In this document: piece by piece, positions 17,266 to 25,473 of the stretch | Numbering within the stretch: position 1 is the first letter of the stretch | Layout of the letters: each line of letters begins with the position of its first letter | Source of the DNA: SG8-32-3 sp964514055 | GTDB lineage: Archaea > Thermoproteota > Bathyarchaeia > Bathyarchaeales > Bathycorpusculaceae | Length of the DNA: 64,000 bases | Direction of reading: 5' to 3' | Assembly: GCA_964514055.1 (NCBI GenBank) | Contig: CAZEPB010000006.1 | Location: forward strand, 12,924-76,923 | Notes under the pieces: model-generated | What the model was told of the DNA's origin: nothing | The model's database searches: none | The model's input: only the letters and a program-made list of their open reading frames with translations | Made by a program: the position numbers and the translations under genes

Positions 17266-17859
17266 TCAGGAGCCAAGTTTTCTTAAGACAAACTCAACAG
17301 GAAAAACCCGCAGTTTCCTGTCACCCACGGCAATCTCCAGCGGAAACATATGTCCTCTTTTTTCACGAACCAACAATTCAAGTTTCACGTTTAAACCTCC
17401 TCCGTAACCTCCCAAAGTGAAGTCTGAGCTGACAACCCTGTGACAAGGAACAATCGGCGCGAAAGGATTCGAAGCCATAACTCGACCAACGGCTCTTGGG
17501 CTGCCACCAGCCGCTTTGGCTATGGACCCATAAGATGCTACGTAGCCTACTGGAATCAAAGATGTCGTTGCAAGCACTTTATGAGTGTAAGGGGATAAGT
17601 GCTCGGTTGCTAAAGGCAATTTTTTGGAAACGTGTTTTCCGTCATACACGTTTTTCACTGAGATGAGAACGGTTTCGGCGAAGGCTGATGGCTCTGGATA
17701 AACTTGGAAGGGAACGTTAAAGGGTATGCTGCTGAGCAGTTTCTTCAGGGCTTCCTGTTGGCTATCCGCAAAGGATGTGCCGAAAACGCGGTGCTCAGCG
17801 CAGGCAACTCCGAACCATACACCGTCAATGTTTTTGGTGTACACGCCTATCATTTGCAT
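17266..17859 (-). CDS. ogt: Methylated-DNA-protein-cysteine methyltransferase (O6-alkylguanine repair)
   Basis: A 197-residue suicide DNA-repair protein that transfers the alkyl group from O6-alkylguanine to its own Cys. The active site is IVPCHRVVSS, preceded by the helix-turn-helix region (YGSIAKAAGGSPRAVGRVMASNP). LGGYGGG follows the site, as usual. The N-terminal 95 residues match only weakly, as in other archaeal members. I chose ATG 17859; GTG 17865 is nearly as good. It lies 16 bases after a zinc-ribbon gene on the same strand. Confidence 0.92.
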   Translation of the reverse strand: MQMIGVYTKNIDGVWFGVACAEHRVFGTSFADSQQEALKKLLSSIPFNVPFQVYPEPSAFAETVLISVKNVYDGKHVSKKLPLATEHLSPYTHKVLATTSLIPVGYVASYGSIAKAAGGSPRAVGRVMASNPFAPIVPCHRVVSSDFTLGGYGGGLNVKLELLVREKRGHMFPLEIAVGDRKLRVFPVEFVLRKLGS

Positions 17860-17875
17860 GTTCACAACCGTTTGC

Positions 17876-18025
17876 TTACTGTTTCTTCTGGTAGCATTCC
17901 ATGCAGATGGCAACTACTTTAACGTTCTGGAGAGGTTGCTGGAAGCGTAAACCTTTTGATAGCACGGTTACATAGCCCACTGGTTTTCCGCATTTTTGGC
18001 ACCTTACCGGTTTAGCTTCGGTCAT
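17876..18025 (-). CDS. Small zinc-ribbon protein
   Basis: A 49-residue protein (if started at ATG 18025) with two Cys pairs, CQKCGKPVGYVT near the N terminus and ICMECYQKKQ at the end, a typical zinc-ribbon spacing. A TTG at 18085 would add 20 residues but would lie too close to the TATA box at 18088-18095. The role is unknown. It is co-directional with the methyltransferase and divergent from psmB. Confidence 0.65.
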   Translation of the reverse strand: MTEAKPVRCQKCGKPVGYVTVLSKGLRFQQPLQNVKVVAICMECYQKKQ

Positions 18026-18087
18026 CTCACATCTGCAGAAGTATGCTTCTTCAGGGCTTAATAAAATAGCTTTCTCGGTTTGCAATG

Positions 18088-18095
18088 CTTATAAG
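18088..18095. promoter_or_regulatory. Symmetric TATA box shared by psmB and the zinc-ribbon gene
   Basis: CTTATAAG is a perfect palindrome centred between the divergent psmB (ATG 18146) and zinc-ribbon (ATG 18025) genes. A TATA box here would place transcription starts near 18118 on the plus strand and 18065 on the minus strand, before both chosen starts. Confidence 0.45.
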
Positions 18096-18145
18096 TAACC
18101 TTAATAGCTTGCCTTGTGTATATCAACCAGAACGGTGAAAAACAC

Positions 18146-18781
18146 ATGGAAGGTTACGGTTCACAACCACAAGCGCAACAAGGCGGATTAGCGTGGATTC
18201 CCGGTGCAACAACCATCGGAGTTGTCTGCGCAGACGGAGTTATCTTAGCTTCTGAAAAACGCGTAACATACGGCCACTTTGTCATGAGCAAAGGCGGCAA
18301 GAAAGTTTTCAAAATAACCGACCAAATAGGCGTAGCTTGCGCAGGACTCGTTGGCGACATGCAAATCCTTACCAGAGAAGTGGAGGCGCAAGCCAATCTT
18401 TTCAGCATGGAAGTTGGCAGGCTAATCTCAGTGAGAGCGGCATCTAAGCTTATGGCGAACATTCTCTTCAACCGCCGATATGCGCCGTTAATCACGCAGA
18501 CGATTGTAGGCGGCTTAGACGATGAAGGGGCATCACTTTACGTGCTTGATGTTCTGGGTTCACTGATACCTGACAAGTACGCCGCGGTTGGTTCTGGAAC
18601 AGAAATAGCCGTGGGGGTTTTGGAAGAAGGCTATAAAGAAGGAATGAGTGTAGACGAAGCGAAGACGCTGGTGACCAAAGCTATAAAGTCGGCGATAAGC
18701 AGAGACGCGATGAGCGGTGACGGCATAGACTTCCTGATAATAACCAAAGACGGAATAGCTGAAGAATCAACAAAATTTTAA
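18146..18781 (+). CDS. psmB: Proteasome beta subunit with Ala in place of catalytic Thr1 (probably inactive subunit)
   Basis: A 211-residue 20S proteasome beta subunit. The N-terminal stretch before the conserved core is GGLAWIPG, then ATTIGVVCADGVILASEKR. Aligned to active subunits (G-TTTVG), the residue at Thr1 is Ala21. Glu17, Lys33 (KGGKKVF) and the SGDGID region equivalents are kept. Without Thr1 the subunit should not autoprocess or hydrolyse peptides, so it would be structural and need an active beta partner elsewhere. TACK archaea often have two beta subunits. Start ATG 18146 has GGTGA eight bases upstream. The alpha subunit is at 34599. Confidence 0.9.
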   Translation: MEGYGSQPQAQQGGLAWIPGATTIGVVCADGVILASEKRVTYGHFVMSKGGKKVFKITDQIGVACAGLVGDMQILTREVEAQANLFSMEVGRLISVRAASKLMANILFNRRYAPLITQTIVGGLDDEGASLYVLDVLGSLIPDKYAAVGSGTEIAVGVLEEGYKEGMSVDEAKTLVTKAIKSAISRDAMSGDGIDFLIITKDGIAEESTKF

Positions 18782-18819
18782 ATCTGCGAGTTTTACACGA
18801 CTTTAACGCGTAGAGCCAC

Positions 18820-19479
18820 ATGCGGTGGCTGTGCAAATGGAGTTTGAGTGACTTGACGTTCGAATTGACTCTAGATGAAGGAAAATTCCTGATACAGCTT
18901 GCGCGGAACGCGGTGAAGACTTATTTGGAAAAAGGAAAAACGGTTAAAGCTCCAGAAAACACTCCTAAAAAGCTGTTTGAACGCTGCGGAGTTTTCGTCA
19001 CCATAAACAGCCTGAGAAGTGGGGAGAAAAAACTTCGAGGCTGCATAGGCTATCCTTATCCTACCAGTCCGCTTGTGGAAGCCGTCATTGATTCCGCAGT
19101 AAACGCTGCAACGCAGGACCCGAGATTTTATCCGCTTTCTTTAGGCGAGCTTGGCAACGTGGTTTTCGAAGTTAGTGTGCTTACTCCTCCTGAAGTGGTG
19201 GAAGTTGGAAATCCCAAGGAGTACTTGGCTAAGATCCGAGTGGGTGTAGATGGTTTAATCGTTGAGAAAGGCATTTACAAGGGGTTGCTTCTGCCTCAGG
19301 TGCCTGTTGAGTGGGAATGGTGCGAAGAAGAGTTTCTTTGCCAATGCTGCGTCAAAGCAGGGCTTCCGCCAGACAGTTGGCTGACGAAGGGCGCCAAAAT
19401 TTACAAGTTCCAAGCCATAATTTTTGAAGAGGAAACTCCGCAAGGCGAAGTTAAGCGCTTGCAACTCGGCGGAAAATAG
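18820..19479 (+). CDS. AMMECR1-domain protein
   Basis: A roughly 219-residue protein of the AMMECR1 family, widespread in archaea and eukaryotes and of unclear function. The signature LRGCIGYPYP is at about residue 70, followed by AAVNAATQDPRF-type sequence (SAVNAATQDPRFYPL) and LLPQVPVEW with downstream CCVKAGLP. The start is uncertain: ATG 18820 is used, but TTG 18853, with GGAG upstream, would give a more usual N terminus (LTFELTLDEGKF). It follows psmB on the same strand with about 40 bases between. Confidence 0.88.
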   Translation: MRWLCKWSLSDLTFELTLDEGKFLIQLARNAVKTYLEKGKTVKAPENTPKKLFERCGVFVTINSLRSGEKKLRGCIGYPYPTSPLVEAVIDSAVNAATQDPRFYPLSLGELGNVVFEVSVLTPPEVVEVGNPKEYLAKIRVGVDGLIVEKGIYKGLLLPQVPVEWEWCEEEFLCQCCVKAGLPPDSWLTKGAKIYKFQAIIFEEETPQGEVKRLQLGGK

Positions 19480-19490
19480 GTTTCGCACGG

Positions 19491-20630
19491 TTATTTTAAG
19501 ACGCTTTCGATGATTTCAGCTGCTCTGTCCACGCCGTTAAACTTGTTAGAAAAAGCGTTAAGCTCCATGATGTTTCGTTTAAAGAGTTGGTTTTCCGCTT
19601 CGATTTTCTGGATAGCAGCGCTTAGTTCCTGCTTGTTTTTCACGAATATTGAGCAGTTTAGCTTCTGAAGTTTGGCGGCGTTTCCCATCTGCTCTGGCTG
19701 CGTCGGAATGCAGATGCTTGGTTTCGCGTACTTTATGGTTTCGAAGCATGTTCTGTGTCCACCGCTGAAAATGATTAGTTTGGCGTTTTTCATGCATTCC
19801 CGCCGTTTTTGTGTGGATAGCCACGCATGTATCTCGCAGTTGCCTTTTTTCGCAGTGGTTTTCTTGCCTGGTGTTCCCAGGCTGATTATGCTTTTGGTTT
19901 CGAGTTTTTCAAGCACTGGTAGTATCATCTGCGTCAGCTTGGCTCTTGTGCCGTAGGTTCCGCTTATCGGAGCGAAAACGTGTTCCTCTGACCCTTGCGT
20001 GTACGTGGTATCGAGGAAGCTGCCTACGAACTCTGTTTTTTCGCTTATGCCTATGCTGTCCAAGTTGCCTATGTCGTATTCGCTGATGGTGTATGGTGGC
20101 GGATTGTCGGGTATGATTATTTTCTGGCATGTTTTCACGTAGCGTTCGGTGAATCGTTCGCCAGGATTGAGCACGGCAGAAAACCCGTAGCTTGGTCGGA
20201 TTAAGTTGGCTATGTAAACCGCTGGGAACTTCCATCTAGCTGCCATGCGAAGTGCATGCAAGTCACCGTCTGCAACAATGAGGTCTGGTTTAATCTTTTT
20301 GATGGGTCTTCTAAGGTCGTAGTAGCGGTGCACGGTTTCCATCGCAGTCGAACTTTTGATCGTGAACCTGTTTTTTTCGTGGTTAAAAACTGGAAGGGGA
20401 AAGAGAATGTTGATGAGGGATGCTGAAGCGACTATGCCGCTTGCGTTTTCGTACCAAGCCACAGGCGTGCACGGGTAAACGTTCCTGAACTCCTTTTGCA
20501 AAAGCGCGTATGCTTTGCCGCCTGAGAAACAGAACAGTTCATGCCCTTTTTCCTGCAGCTTCTTGCCTAACGGTATGATTCGGGATACGTGCCCTAAACC
20601 GAGTTCGGAGCAGCAAAGCATCAGTCGCAT
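19491..20630 (-). CDS. MurG/UGT-like glycosyltransferase
   Basis: A 379-residue GT-B fold protein. The N terminus MLCCSELGLGHVSRIIPLGKKL and the Gly-rich loop fit the N domain; the C domain has IIFSGGHRTCFETIKYAKPSICIPTQPEQ, the nucleotide-sugar-binding pattern of MurG and UDP-glycosyltransferases. It would transfer a sugar to a lipid, protein or small acceptor in the cytoplasm; the donor and acceptor cannot be read. I chose ATG 20630 over an upstream GTG because the sequence MRLMLCCSE matches the family start. Element copy 4 lies about 75 bases upstream in the same direction. Confidence 0.8.
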   Translation of the reverse strand: MRLMLCCSELGLGHVSRIIPLGKKLQEKGHELFCFSGGKAYALLQKEFRNVYPCTPVAWYENASGIVASASLINILFPLPVFNHEKNRFTIKSSTAMETVHRYYDLRRPIKKIKPDLIVADGDLHALRMAARWKFPAVYIANLIRPSYGFSAVLNPGERFTERYVKTCQKIIIPDNPPPYTISEYDIGNLDSIGISEKTEFVGSFLDTTYTQGSEEHVFAPISGTYGTRAKLTQMILPVLEKLETKSIISLGTPGKKTTAKKGNCEIHAWLSTQKRRECMKNAKLIIFSGGHRTCFETIKYAKPSICIPTQPEQMGNAAKLQKLNCSIFVKNKQELSAAIQKIEAENQLFKRNIMELNAFSNKFNGVDRAAEIIESVLK

Positions 20631-20701
20631 AATAACCACAAGTAAGCGCATGGATTTATTTTATTTATCCTCATTCTGGGCAAAAAGCGGATTCTTGACC
20701 T

Positions 20702-20750
20702 GTACTCTAGTGCTTGGGAAAGACTATAGCCCCCTTATATATAGCTTGAA
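20702..20750 (-). repeat. Dispersed promoter-like element, copy 4 (subfamily A)
   Basis: On the minus strand: TTCAAGCTATATATAAGG, then GGGCTATAGTC, then TTTCCCAAGCACTAGAGTAC. It is nearly identical to copy 6. The TAA that ends the MFS transporter gene is part of TATATAA in this copy, so the element overlaps that coding region. It points toward the glycosyltransferase gene. Confidence 0.8.
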
Positions 20751-21961
20751 GTAGTTTTGTTTCTCAAAAAGAGTATTAGCACTGTGAAGATTATTGCTGA
20801 CAGTAGTGGCAATGTTTGTGAAGGTAAATATTCGATTATGAACCCCCCTAGTATTGGCGTAATGATTTGGGCAACGCTAGTTAGTGAATTGTTGACACCC
20901 AGTATCGATCCTGTCTCCTTTTGCGTTACACTATTCGTTAATTTGCTCGTTAAGATAGGTCTGCCCACTCCAGTGCCATAGGCTAGAAAAGTCAGCGGAA
21001 CAAACACCAACAGGTATTCGGCGGAAAACGCGATTGCCACCATTGAAATAGTCATAGAAACTATCCCTGTTACTAGTGTACGTTTTTCTCCAAAAAAGCG
21101 TAGAATACGCGCAATTAAAACTGTTTGTATACCTACTCTAATTATGCCTATCCAAACCGTGTAAAAACTAACCTGCTCAGCAGTAGCATGAAATTGGGCT
21201 TCCGCAAACAAACTTATGTTAGAAATAAACAGGAAAAACGCCATGTTATAGACGAAAAACATTAGCAAGCTATTTCTAATGTGATGGGTTCTTACAAAGT
21301 GTCTAACATCATTTACAGGAATTACGTCATTGAAGCTAAGAGAAATTTTGTCTGCTCTTTTAGGGACTGTTTCAGGAAGAAACAAAATGACAAGAGCAAT
21401 CGAAATCAGGGTTATGGCTGCTGCAAAAAACATTGGAACTGAATAGTTGATTGTGGAAAGTATTCCGCCAATGAATGGTCCAAATATTAATCCTGCACCA
21501 AATACGCCACTGGAATAGCCGAAGACTCTAGTTCTGTGTTTAGGTTCAGTGATGTCGCTTATGTATGCTTGGCTGACAGTCATGTTGCTTCCCAGCAAAC
21601 CGTCGATTAGTCTTGCTACTATTAACAGAATTACTGTTGTCGCAAATCCAAGGAAAATGAAGCCGACAAAAGTGCTTATTTGGCTCAGAATGAACAATGG
21701 TTTTCTTCCGAAGTGGTCGCTTAGTTTTCCTGTTATTGGACTGGCGAATAATTGGCAGATACTGAACACGCTGACGATAAGTCCAATCTGCGATGGAGTT
21801 AATCCAAGTTCCAATCCTAAAAACGGGATTAGTGGCAACACCATGCTGAAGCCCAGAACTTCAGTAAACAATATTAGGAATACTATGTAGAGGCGTTTGT
21901 CAAACACGAAATCGTCTGCTTGATTGGCTTTTTGTTTTTCTTTCAAAAAATCGACCTTCAC
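20735..21961 (-). CDS. MFS transporter (drug-efflux type)
   Basis: A 408-residue major-facilitator protein with about 12 transmembrane segments. Motif A is GKLSDHFGRKPLFI after TM2, and DGLLGSNMTVSQAYISDI follows TM4. Such proteins usually export drugs or metabolites by proton antiport. It follows a MarR-family regulator by five bases on the same strand, a common pairing in which the regulator represses the efflux gene. The stop codon is contributed by an element copy (20702-20750). Confidence 0.9.
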   Translation of the reverse strand: MKVDFLKEKQKANQADDFVFDKRLYIVFLILFTEVLGFSMVLPLIPFLGLELGLTPSQIGLIVSVFSICQLFASPITGKLSDHFGRKPLFILSQISTFVGFIFLGFATTVILLIVARLIDGLLGSNMTVSQAYISDITEPKHRTRVFGYSSGVFGAGLIFGPFIGGILSTINYSVPMFFAAAITLISIALVILFLPETVPKRADKISLSFNDVIPVNDVRHFVRTHHIRNSLLMFFVYNMAFFLFISNISLFAEAQFHATAEQVSFYTVWIGIIRVGIQTVLIARILRFFGEKRTLVTGIVSMTISMVAIAFSAEYLLVFVPLTFLAYGTGVGRPILTSKLTNSVTQKETGSILGVNNSLTSVAQIITPILGGFIIEYLPSQTLPLLSAIIFTVLILFLRNKTTSSYI

Positions 21962-21966
21962 TTTCT

Positions 21967-22401
21967 TTAATAATTTTGACGGGTTAACTCGTCAAGATTC
22001 TTTTCCACTTTCTGTAAGAGACGTAATAGTGTTGCTTTTTCGCTTTCATGAAATCCGTTCGTTATTTCCTCCTGAATTTTAGACCACGAGTTTCTTACCT
22101 TTGAGACCAAACTCTGACCTTTTTCCGTCAGCAATAGGTTGAACTTTCTTCCATCCTTTTCGTCTGGAATTCTGATCAGTAGTCCATCTGATTCCATTTG
22201 ATTAACAATGACTGAGACTGAGGCGGGTGTAATGTTCAATTTGTTGGCAAGGTCCTTTTGATCGAGCTTTTTGTTTTGTGCTATATGATAAATTGCTAAA
22301 TCTTGACTTACGCCCCATCTGTCTTTACCTAACACATTATAAGCATAGTAACGGTATTTCATGTCGACACTACGCAATAAATAGCTTAAAGTATCTTCCA
22401 A
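21967..22401 (-). CDS. MarR-family transcriptional regulator
   Basis: A 144-residue winged-helix repressor. The DNA-binding helices are LDQKDLANKLNITPASVSVIVNQMESDGLLIRIPDEKDGRKFNL (about residues 52-95), flanked by N- and C-terminal dimerisation helices. The start is TTG 22401, with ATG 22362 an alternative. It is transcribed with the MFS gene. A palindrome upstream (22433-22450) is the probable operator. The ligand is unknown. Confidence 0.9.
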   Translation of the reverse strand: MEDTLSYLLRSVDMKYRYYAYNVLGKDRWGVSQDLAIYHIAQNKKLDQKDLANKLNITPASVSVIVNQMESDGLLIRIPDEKDGRKFNLLLTEKGQSLVSKVRNSWSKIQEEITNGFHESEKATLLRLLQKVEKNLDELTRQNY

Positions 22402-22432
22402 AAGATTCCCTCAATATATAGCCAACCAGAAA

Positions 22433-22450
22433 TAGTTAGTTAACTAATTA
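22433..22450. promoter_or_regulatory. Palindromic operator candidate for the MarR regulator
   Basis: TTAGTTAACTAA (22436-22447) is a perfect 12-base palindrome, extended to the near-perfect 18-mer TAGTTAGTTAACTAATTA. It lies 32-49 bases upstream of the marR start, next to the AT-rich promoter and between marR and nadC. MarR proteins bind palindromes of this size, so autorepression is likely. Confidence 0.6.
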
Positions 22451-22514
22451 AATATTTCTATCTCTATCACTTAAAAAGCAAGTATTTTAAGCCTAAACTA
22501 AAAGAATACAAGTC

Positions 22515-23375
22515 ATGTTTATTCCGCGCAAGGTTCTGGAAGAAAAACTCAGGCAGTTAGTAGCTGAGGACGTTGGACAGGGCGACGTAACGTCCGCGGC
22601 TGTTGTTTCCGCAGGATTGCCAGTTGAGGCTGTGGTCGTGGCTAAAGAAGCGGGAATAGCGGCTGGAATCGAAGAAACCGTGATTCTTGCGGAGAGTCTT
22701 GGACTGAGTGTTAAGACGGAAGTTGCGGACGGCGACGAAATTAAGAGCGGCAAAGTAATCTTAAGGATTTCTGGAGACGCTCGGGCTGTTCTTTCAGCGG
22801 AGCGGACAATGTTGAATTTGCTGTCGCGCATGAGCGGCATCGCCACAACAACGAGAAGGCTTGCGGAAAAACTGCTAAAAGCCAACTCGACAGCGAAAAT
22901 CGCGGCAACACGCAAAACCGCACCTGGTCTCGGCTACTTTGATAAGAAAGCCGTGCTCATCGGCGGCGGCGACCCCCACAGGCTGCGCTTGGACGACATG
23001 GTTTTGGTGAAGGACAACCACATCGCGATAGCTGGAAGCGTCGAGAAAGCGGTGAAAAAAGCCAAACAAAACGCTTCGTTCAGCAAAAAAATCGAGGCAG
23101 AAGTCACAAGCGTTGCAGATGCCCTGAAAGCGGCGGAAGCGGGCGCTGACATAGTTATGCTTGACAATTTCTCTCCGAAACAAGTCAGAGAAGCTGTGAA
23201 TGCGCTGAAACAGGCAGGATTTCTTGGGAAGGTCCTGTTGGAAGTCAGCGGCGGAATCACCGAGCAGAACCTTCTGGAGTACGCTTCGGCACAAGTGGAT
23301 ATCATAAGCATGGGAGCGCTGACTCACAGCGTCAACGCATTAGACATAAGCTTGGAAATCACCAAGATCAAGTAG
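22515..23375 (+). CDS. nadC: Nicotinate-nucleotide pyrophosphorylase (quinolinate phosphoribosyltransferase)
   Basis: A 286-residue QPRTase that converts quinolinate and PRPP to nicotinate mononucleotide in de novo NAD synthesis. Family motifs: EDVGQGDVTS near the N terminus, LNLLSRMSGIAT, ATRKTAPGLGYFDKKAV with the substrate-binding Arg/Lys, and DIVMLDNFSP plus EVSGGI in the barrel. The length is normal. ATG 22515 may be leaderless, since a TATA-like GTATTTTAAG ends about 23 bases upstream. No nadA or nadB is in the window. Confidence 0.95.
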   Translation: MFIPRKVLEEKLRQLVAEDVGQGDVTSAAVVSAGLPVEAVVVAKEAGIAAGIEETVILAESLGLSVKTEVADGDEIKSGKVILRISGDARAVLSAERTMLNLLSRMSGIATTTRRLAEKLLKANSTAKIAATRKTAPGLGYFDKKAVLIGGGDPHRLRLDDMVLVKDNHIAIAGSVEKAVKKAKQNASFSKKIEAEVTSVADALKAAEAGADIVMLDNFSPKQVREAVNALKQAGFLGKVLLEVSGGITEQNLLEYASAQVDIISMGALTHSVNALDISLEITKIK

Positions 23376-23384
23376 TTTTTGCCT

Positions 23385-24071
23385 TTATGATACAAGCAGC
23401 AGCGTGACAAGCACCACAAGGTTCACTGTGGAGTGAGCGATAGCCGAAACCACGTAGGAGTTCCAACGGTGATAGACGTAGCCCAGCACCAGCCCAGCGG
23501 TTAAGGCTGAGAGAATGTAGACCAGTTGAATGTCAAAATGGAAAAGTCCGAAAACAAAAGCAGAAATGATAACAGCGGGTATGAATGAGTATCTACGCGT
23601 GAGCGTGCTCTGGAGAAAACCCCTGAAAGCGAATTCTTCACAAACACCTGCCAGAGCCAACGCAGCTATCACGGCGATGAGTCCCCAAGTTGTGGAGCTA
23701 AGGTCGGTTATAATAGTATTTGATTGCTCAATCGCTTCGCTGACGCCGAAGATGGAGGTGAGAACCGCAGAAACGATAATATCCACGAAGAGCAGCAGCA
23801 CCCCTGACGCGAACCCTAACACCACCAGTTTGGGGCTAACGTCTAAACCGACGTAACGCTTGATGTCCACATGTTTTAACAGCATATACCCAAGTGGAAC
23901 AATCAGTATAAGCAGCTCGGAAAGAACCAAAGCAGCGCCATCTCCTAAAGTATAACTAAAGATGAATCCCAAAAACAAGACCAGAAAAAAAGTAACCACG
24001 ATTACCAGAAAGGCATCAAGAGTAGGCACAGCACGAACCTTTTCTTGTTCCACAGTGTTAGCTTCGTTCAA
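23385..24071 (-). CDS. CPBP-family intramembrane metalloprotease
   Basis: A 228-residue polytopic protein of the CAAX/CPBP (Abi) family. The catalytic Glu-Glu motif is EEFAFRGFLQ, with the partner His in FGLFHFDIQL and SAIAHSTVNL. There are about seven to eight membrane segments. Members include prenyl-protein proteases and immunity proteins; this one's substrate is unknown. It is the last gene of a probable minus-strand operon with TFE-beta and RlmE, 29 bases after the preceding gene. Confidence 0.87.
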   Translation of the reverse strand: MNEANTVEQEKVRAVPTLDAFLVIVVTFFLVLFLGFIFSYTLGDGAALVLSELLILIVPLGYMLLKHVDIKRYVGLDVSPKLVVLGFASGVLLLFVDIIVSAVLTSIFGVSEAIEQSNTIITDLSSTTWGLIAVIAALALAGVCEEFAFRGFLQSTLTRRYSFIPAVIISAFVFGLFHFDIQLVYILSALTAGLVLGYVYHRWNSYVVSAIAHSTVNLVVLVTLLLVS

Positions 24072-24100
24072 CTTTCAATCCACACTAAAGGTTTTGCAGC

Positions 24101-24802
24101 TCACGTCTTCGGCTTTATTCTTAAAGCGCGAAAACCTCTTGCACATGGATTCAAGGTTTCCACCATATTAACTTTGCTTAAAACGCCAAAGGCGTCTTCA
24201 GCGTAACCGCGCACGTCATGCTCCGACGCCATAAGTGAATGCAAGTAAACTCTTCCATCAGCTATTATGGGCTGGCATCTGGAAGGCAAACCCAGCAGCA
24301 CCTCTTCCTTTTCCTCCAAAGCCTGCGCACAAGCAAACAATATGGCTTCAGCGCCAGCCGTTAACTCCGCCACCCTAACAGGAACGCTCTCTTTGCCTAT
24401 GGCCAACACATCTATACCATAAGCTCTCTTGATTTCACCCGCGATTTTCCGCAGCCTAGGCAACAACCGCAAAAGATGCTGCCGCGCTCTGCCTGAAATT
24501 CTCATGTTTGAAAGCTGAACTGGAGACAGCTCTTCAACGGGAACAGCGCCTAAAGACACGTCCAAATGCACGACATCGGCTTTCACGCTGCTGAGCAGGT
24601 CTCTGCAAAGCTCAGCCTCACCCACTATCACTTCGTACCCGTCTGCCACTTCCTTGAAAATCGGTTTAGCCAATCGAGAGTGCGCTTCCCTGTATGGACT
24701 TTCAACAGCCACTGAAGCGGACGCAACGAGATATAAAGGGTTAAATCTGGCGTCTAGTATCGCCGCTGCAGAATCCGCTGACACAATTTTCAAATCTCTC
24801 AC
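24101..24802 (-). CDS. Conserved archaeal protein, possibly DUF4152 (RNase H-like fold)
   Basis: A 233-residue protein beginning MRDLKIVSADSAAAILD. It has short beta strands each followed by an acidic residue (SADS, VVHLDVSLG) and a helical central part, reminiscent of an RNase H/RuvC-like fold. I recall this as the archaeal DUF4152 family but cannot verify it. It sits 32 bases downstream of rlmE in the TFE-beta operon, so a role in RNA or DNA metabolism is possible but unproven. Confidence 0.6.
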   Translation of the reverse strand: MRDLKIVSADSAAAILDARFNPLYLVASASVAVESPYREAHSRLAKPIFKEVADGYEVIVGEAELCRDLLSSVKADVVHLDVSLGAVPVEELSPVQLSNMRISGRARQHLLRLLPRLRKIAGEIKRAYGIDVLAIGKESVPVRVAELTAGAEAILFACAQALEEKEEVLLGLPSRCQPIIADGRVYLHSLMASEHDVRGYAEDAFGVLSKVNMVETLNPCARGFRALRIKPKT

Positions 24803-24834
24803 CTACCCGTAATTAGGTAACCACAAAATTAGCT

Positions 24835-25473
24835 TTACTCTCTGGCACGGTCACTGGTTTTCAGGTTCATTGCTAAAAGGAACATTTCCGAACTTTTGGC
24901 TCGGCTTGCATTTGGCTTTATAACCTTGACGGCGTCGAAGTGCTTTTCAACTTTTTTCACAAAATCCGCTAACATGTCGCCCTCAAACACCTTAACAAAA
25001 AAGTTTCCTGAAGGGCGCAGTACACTCACGGCGATTTTCAACGCTTGCGCCGCCAAGTCTATCTGCCGTGCATGATCAACTTCCCATATGCCAGAAATGT
25101 TCGGCGACGCGTCTGAAAGTACAACGTCGGCTTTTCGGGGCAGAAAATCAAGAATCAGCTGCAGCGTTTCAGGCTCAGTAAAGTCAGCAACAATCGTTCT
25201 AACGTATTCTTGAGGAAAAGGCGCAATCGGCTTCAAGTCCACACCTAAAACGAAGCCTTTCTTGCCAACGATTTTTCTGGCGGCTTGAATCCAACCGCCT
25301 GGCGCCGCGCCCAAGTCAACTACGACATCGCCTTTACGTATAAAGCGATATTTTTTTGCGGCTTGAGAAAGTTTGTAGGTTGCTCTTGAACGATAATTTT
25401 CAGCTTTTGCTTTTTTGTAGTAGTAATCTCGCTTTCTATCTTGGATCCAGGCTTTGGGCAAAAGAATCGTCAC
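24835..25473 (-). CDS. rlmE: Ribosomal RNA 2'-O-methyltransferase RlmE/FtsJ family
   Basis: A roughly 212-residue SAM-dependent methyltransferase of the RrmJ/FtsJ/Trm7 family. Motifs: YRSRATYKL with the catalytic Lys, VVDLGAAPGGWIQAA (SAM-binding motif I), DVVLSDASPNISG with the catalytic Asp, and NFFVKVFEGD with the Lys of the K-D-K-E tetrad. GTG 25473 is used; TTG at 25461 is closer to the usual N terminus and has GGTGA upstream. The start overlaps the TFE-beta gene by 38 bases. The archaeal target may be 23S rRNA or tRNA. Confidence 0.92.
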   Translation of the reverse strand: MTILLPKAWIQDRKRDYYYKKAKAENYRSRATYKLSQAAKKYRFIRKGDVVVDLGAAPGGWIQAARKIVGKKGFVLGVDLKPIAPFPQEYVRTIVADFTEPETLQLILDFLPRKADVVLSDASPNISGIWEVDHARQIDLAAQALKIAVSVLRPSGNFFVKVFEGDMLADFVKKVEKHFDAVKVIKPNASRAKSSEMFLLAMNLKTSDRARE

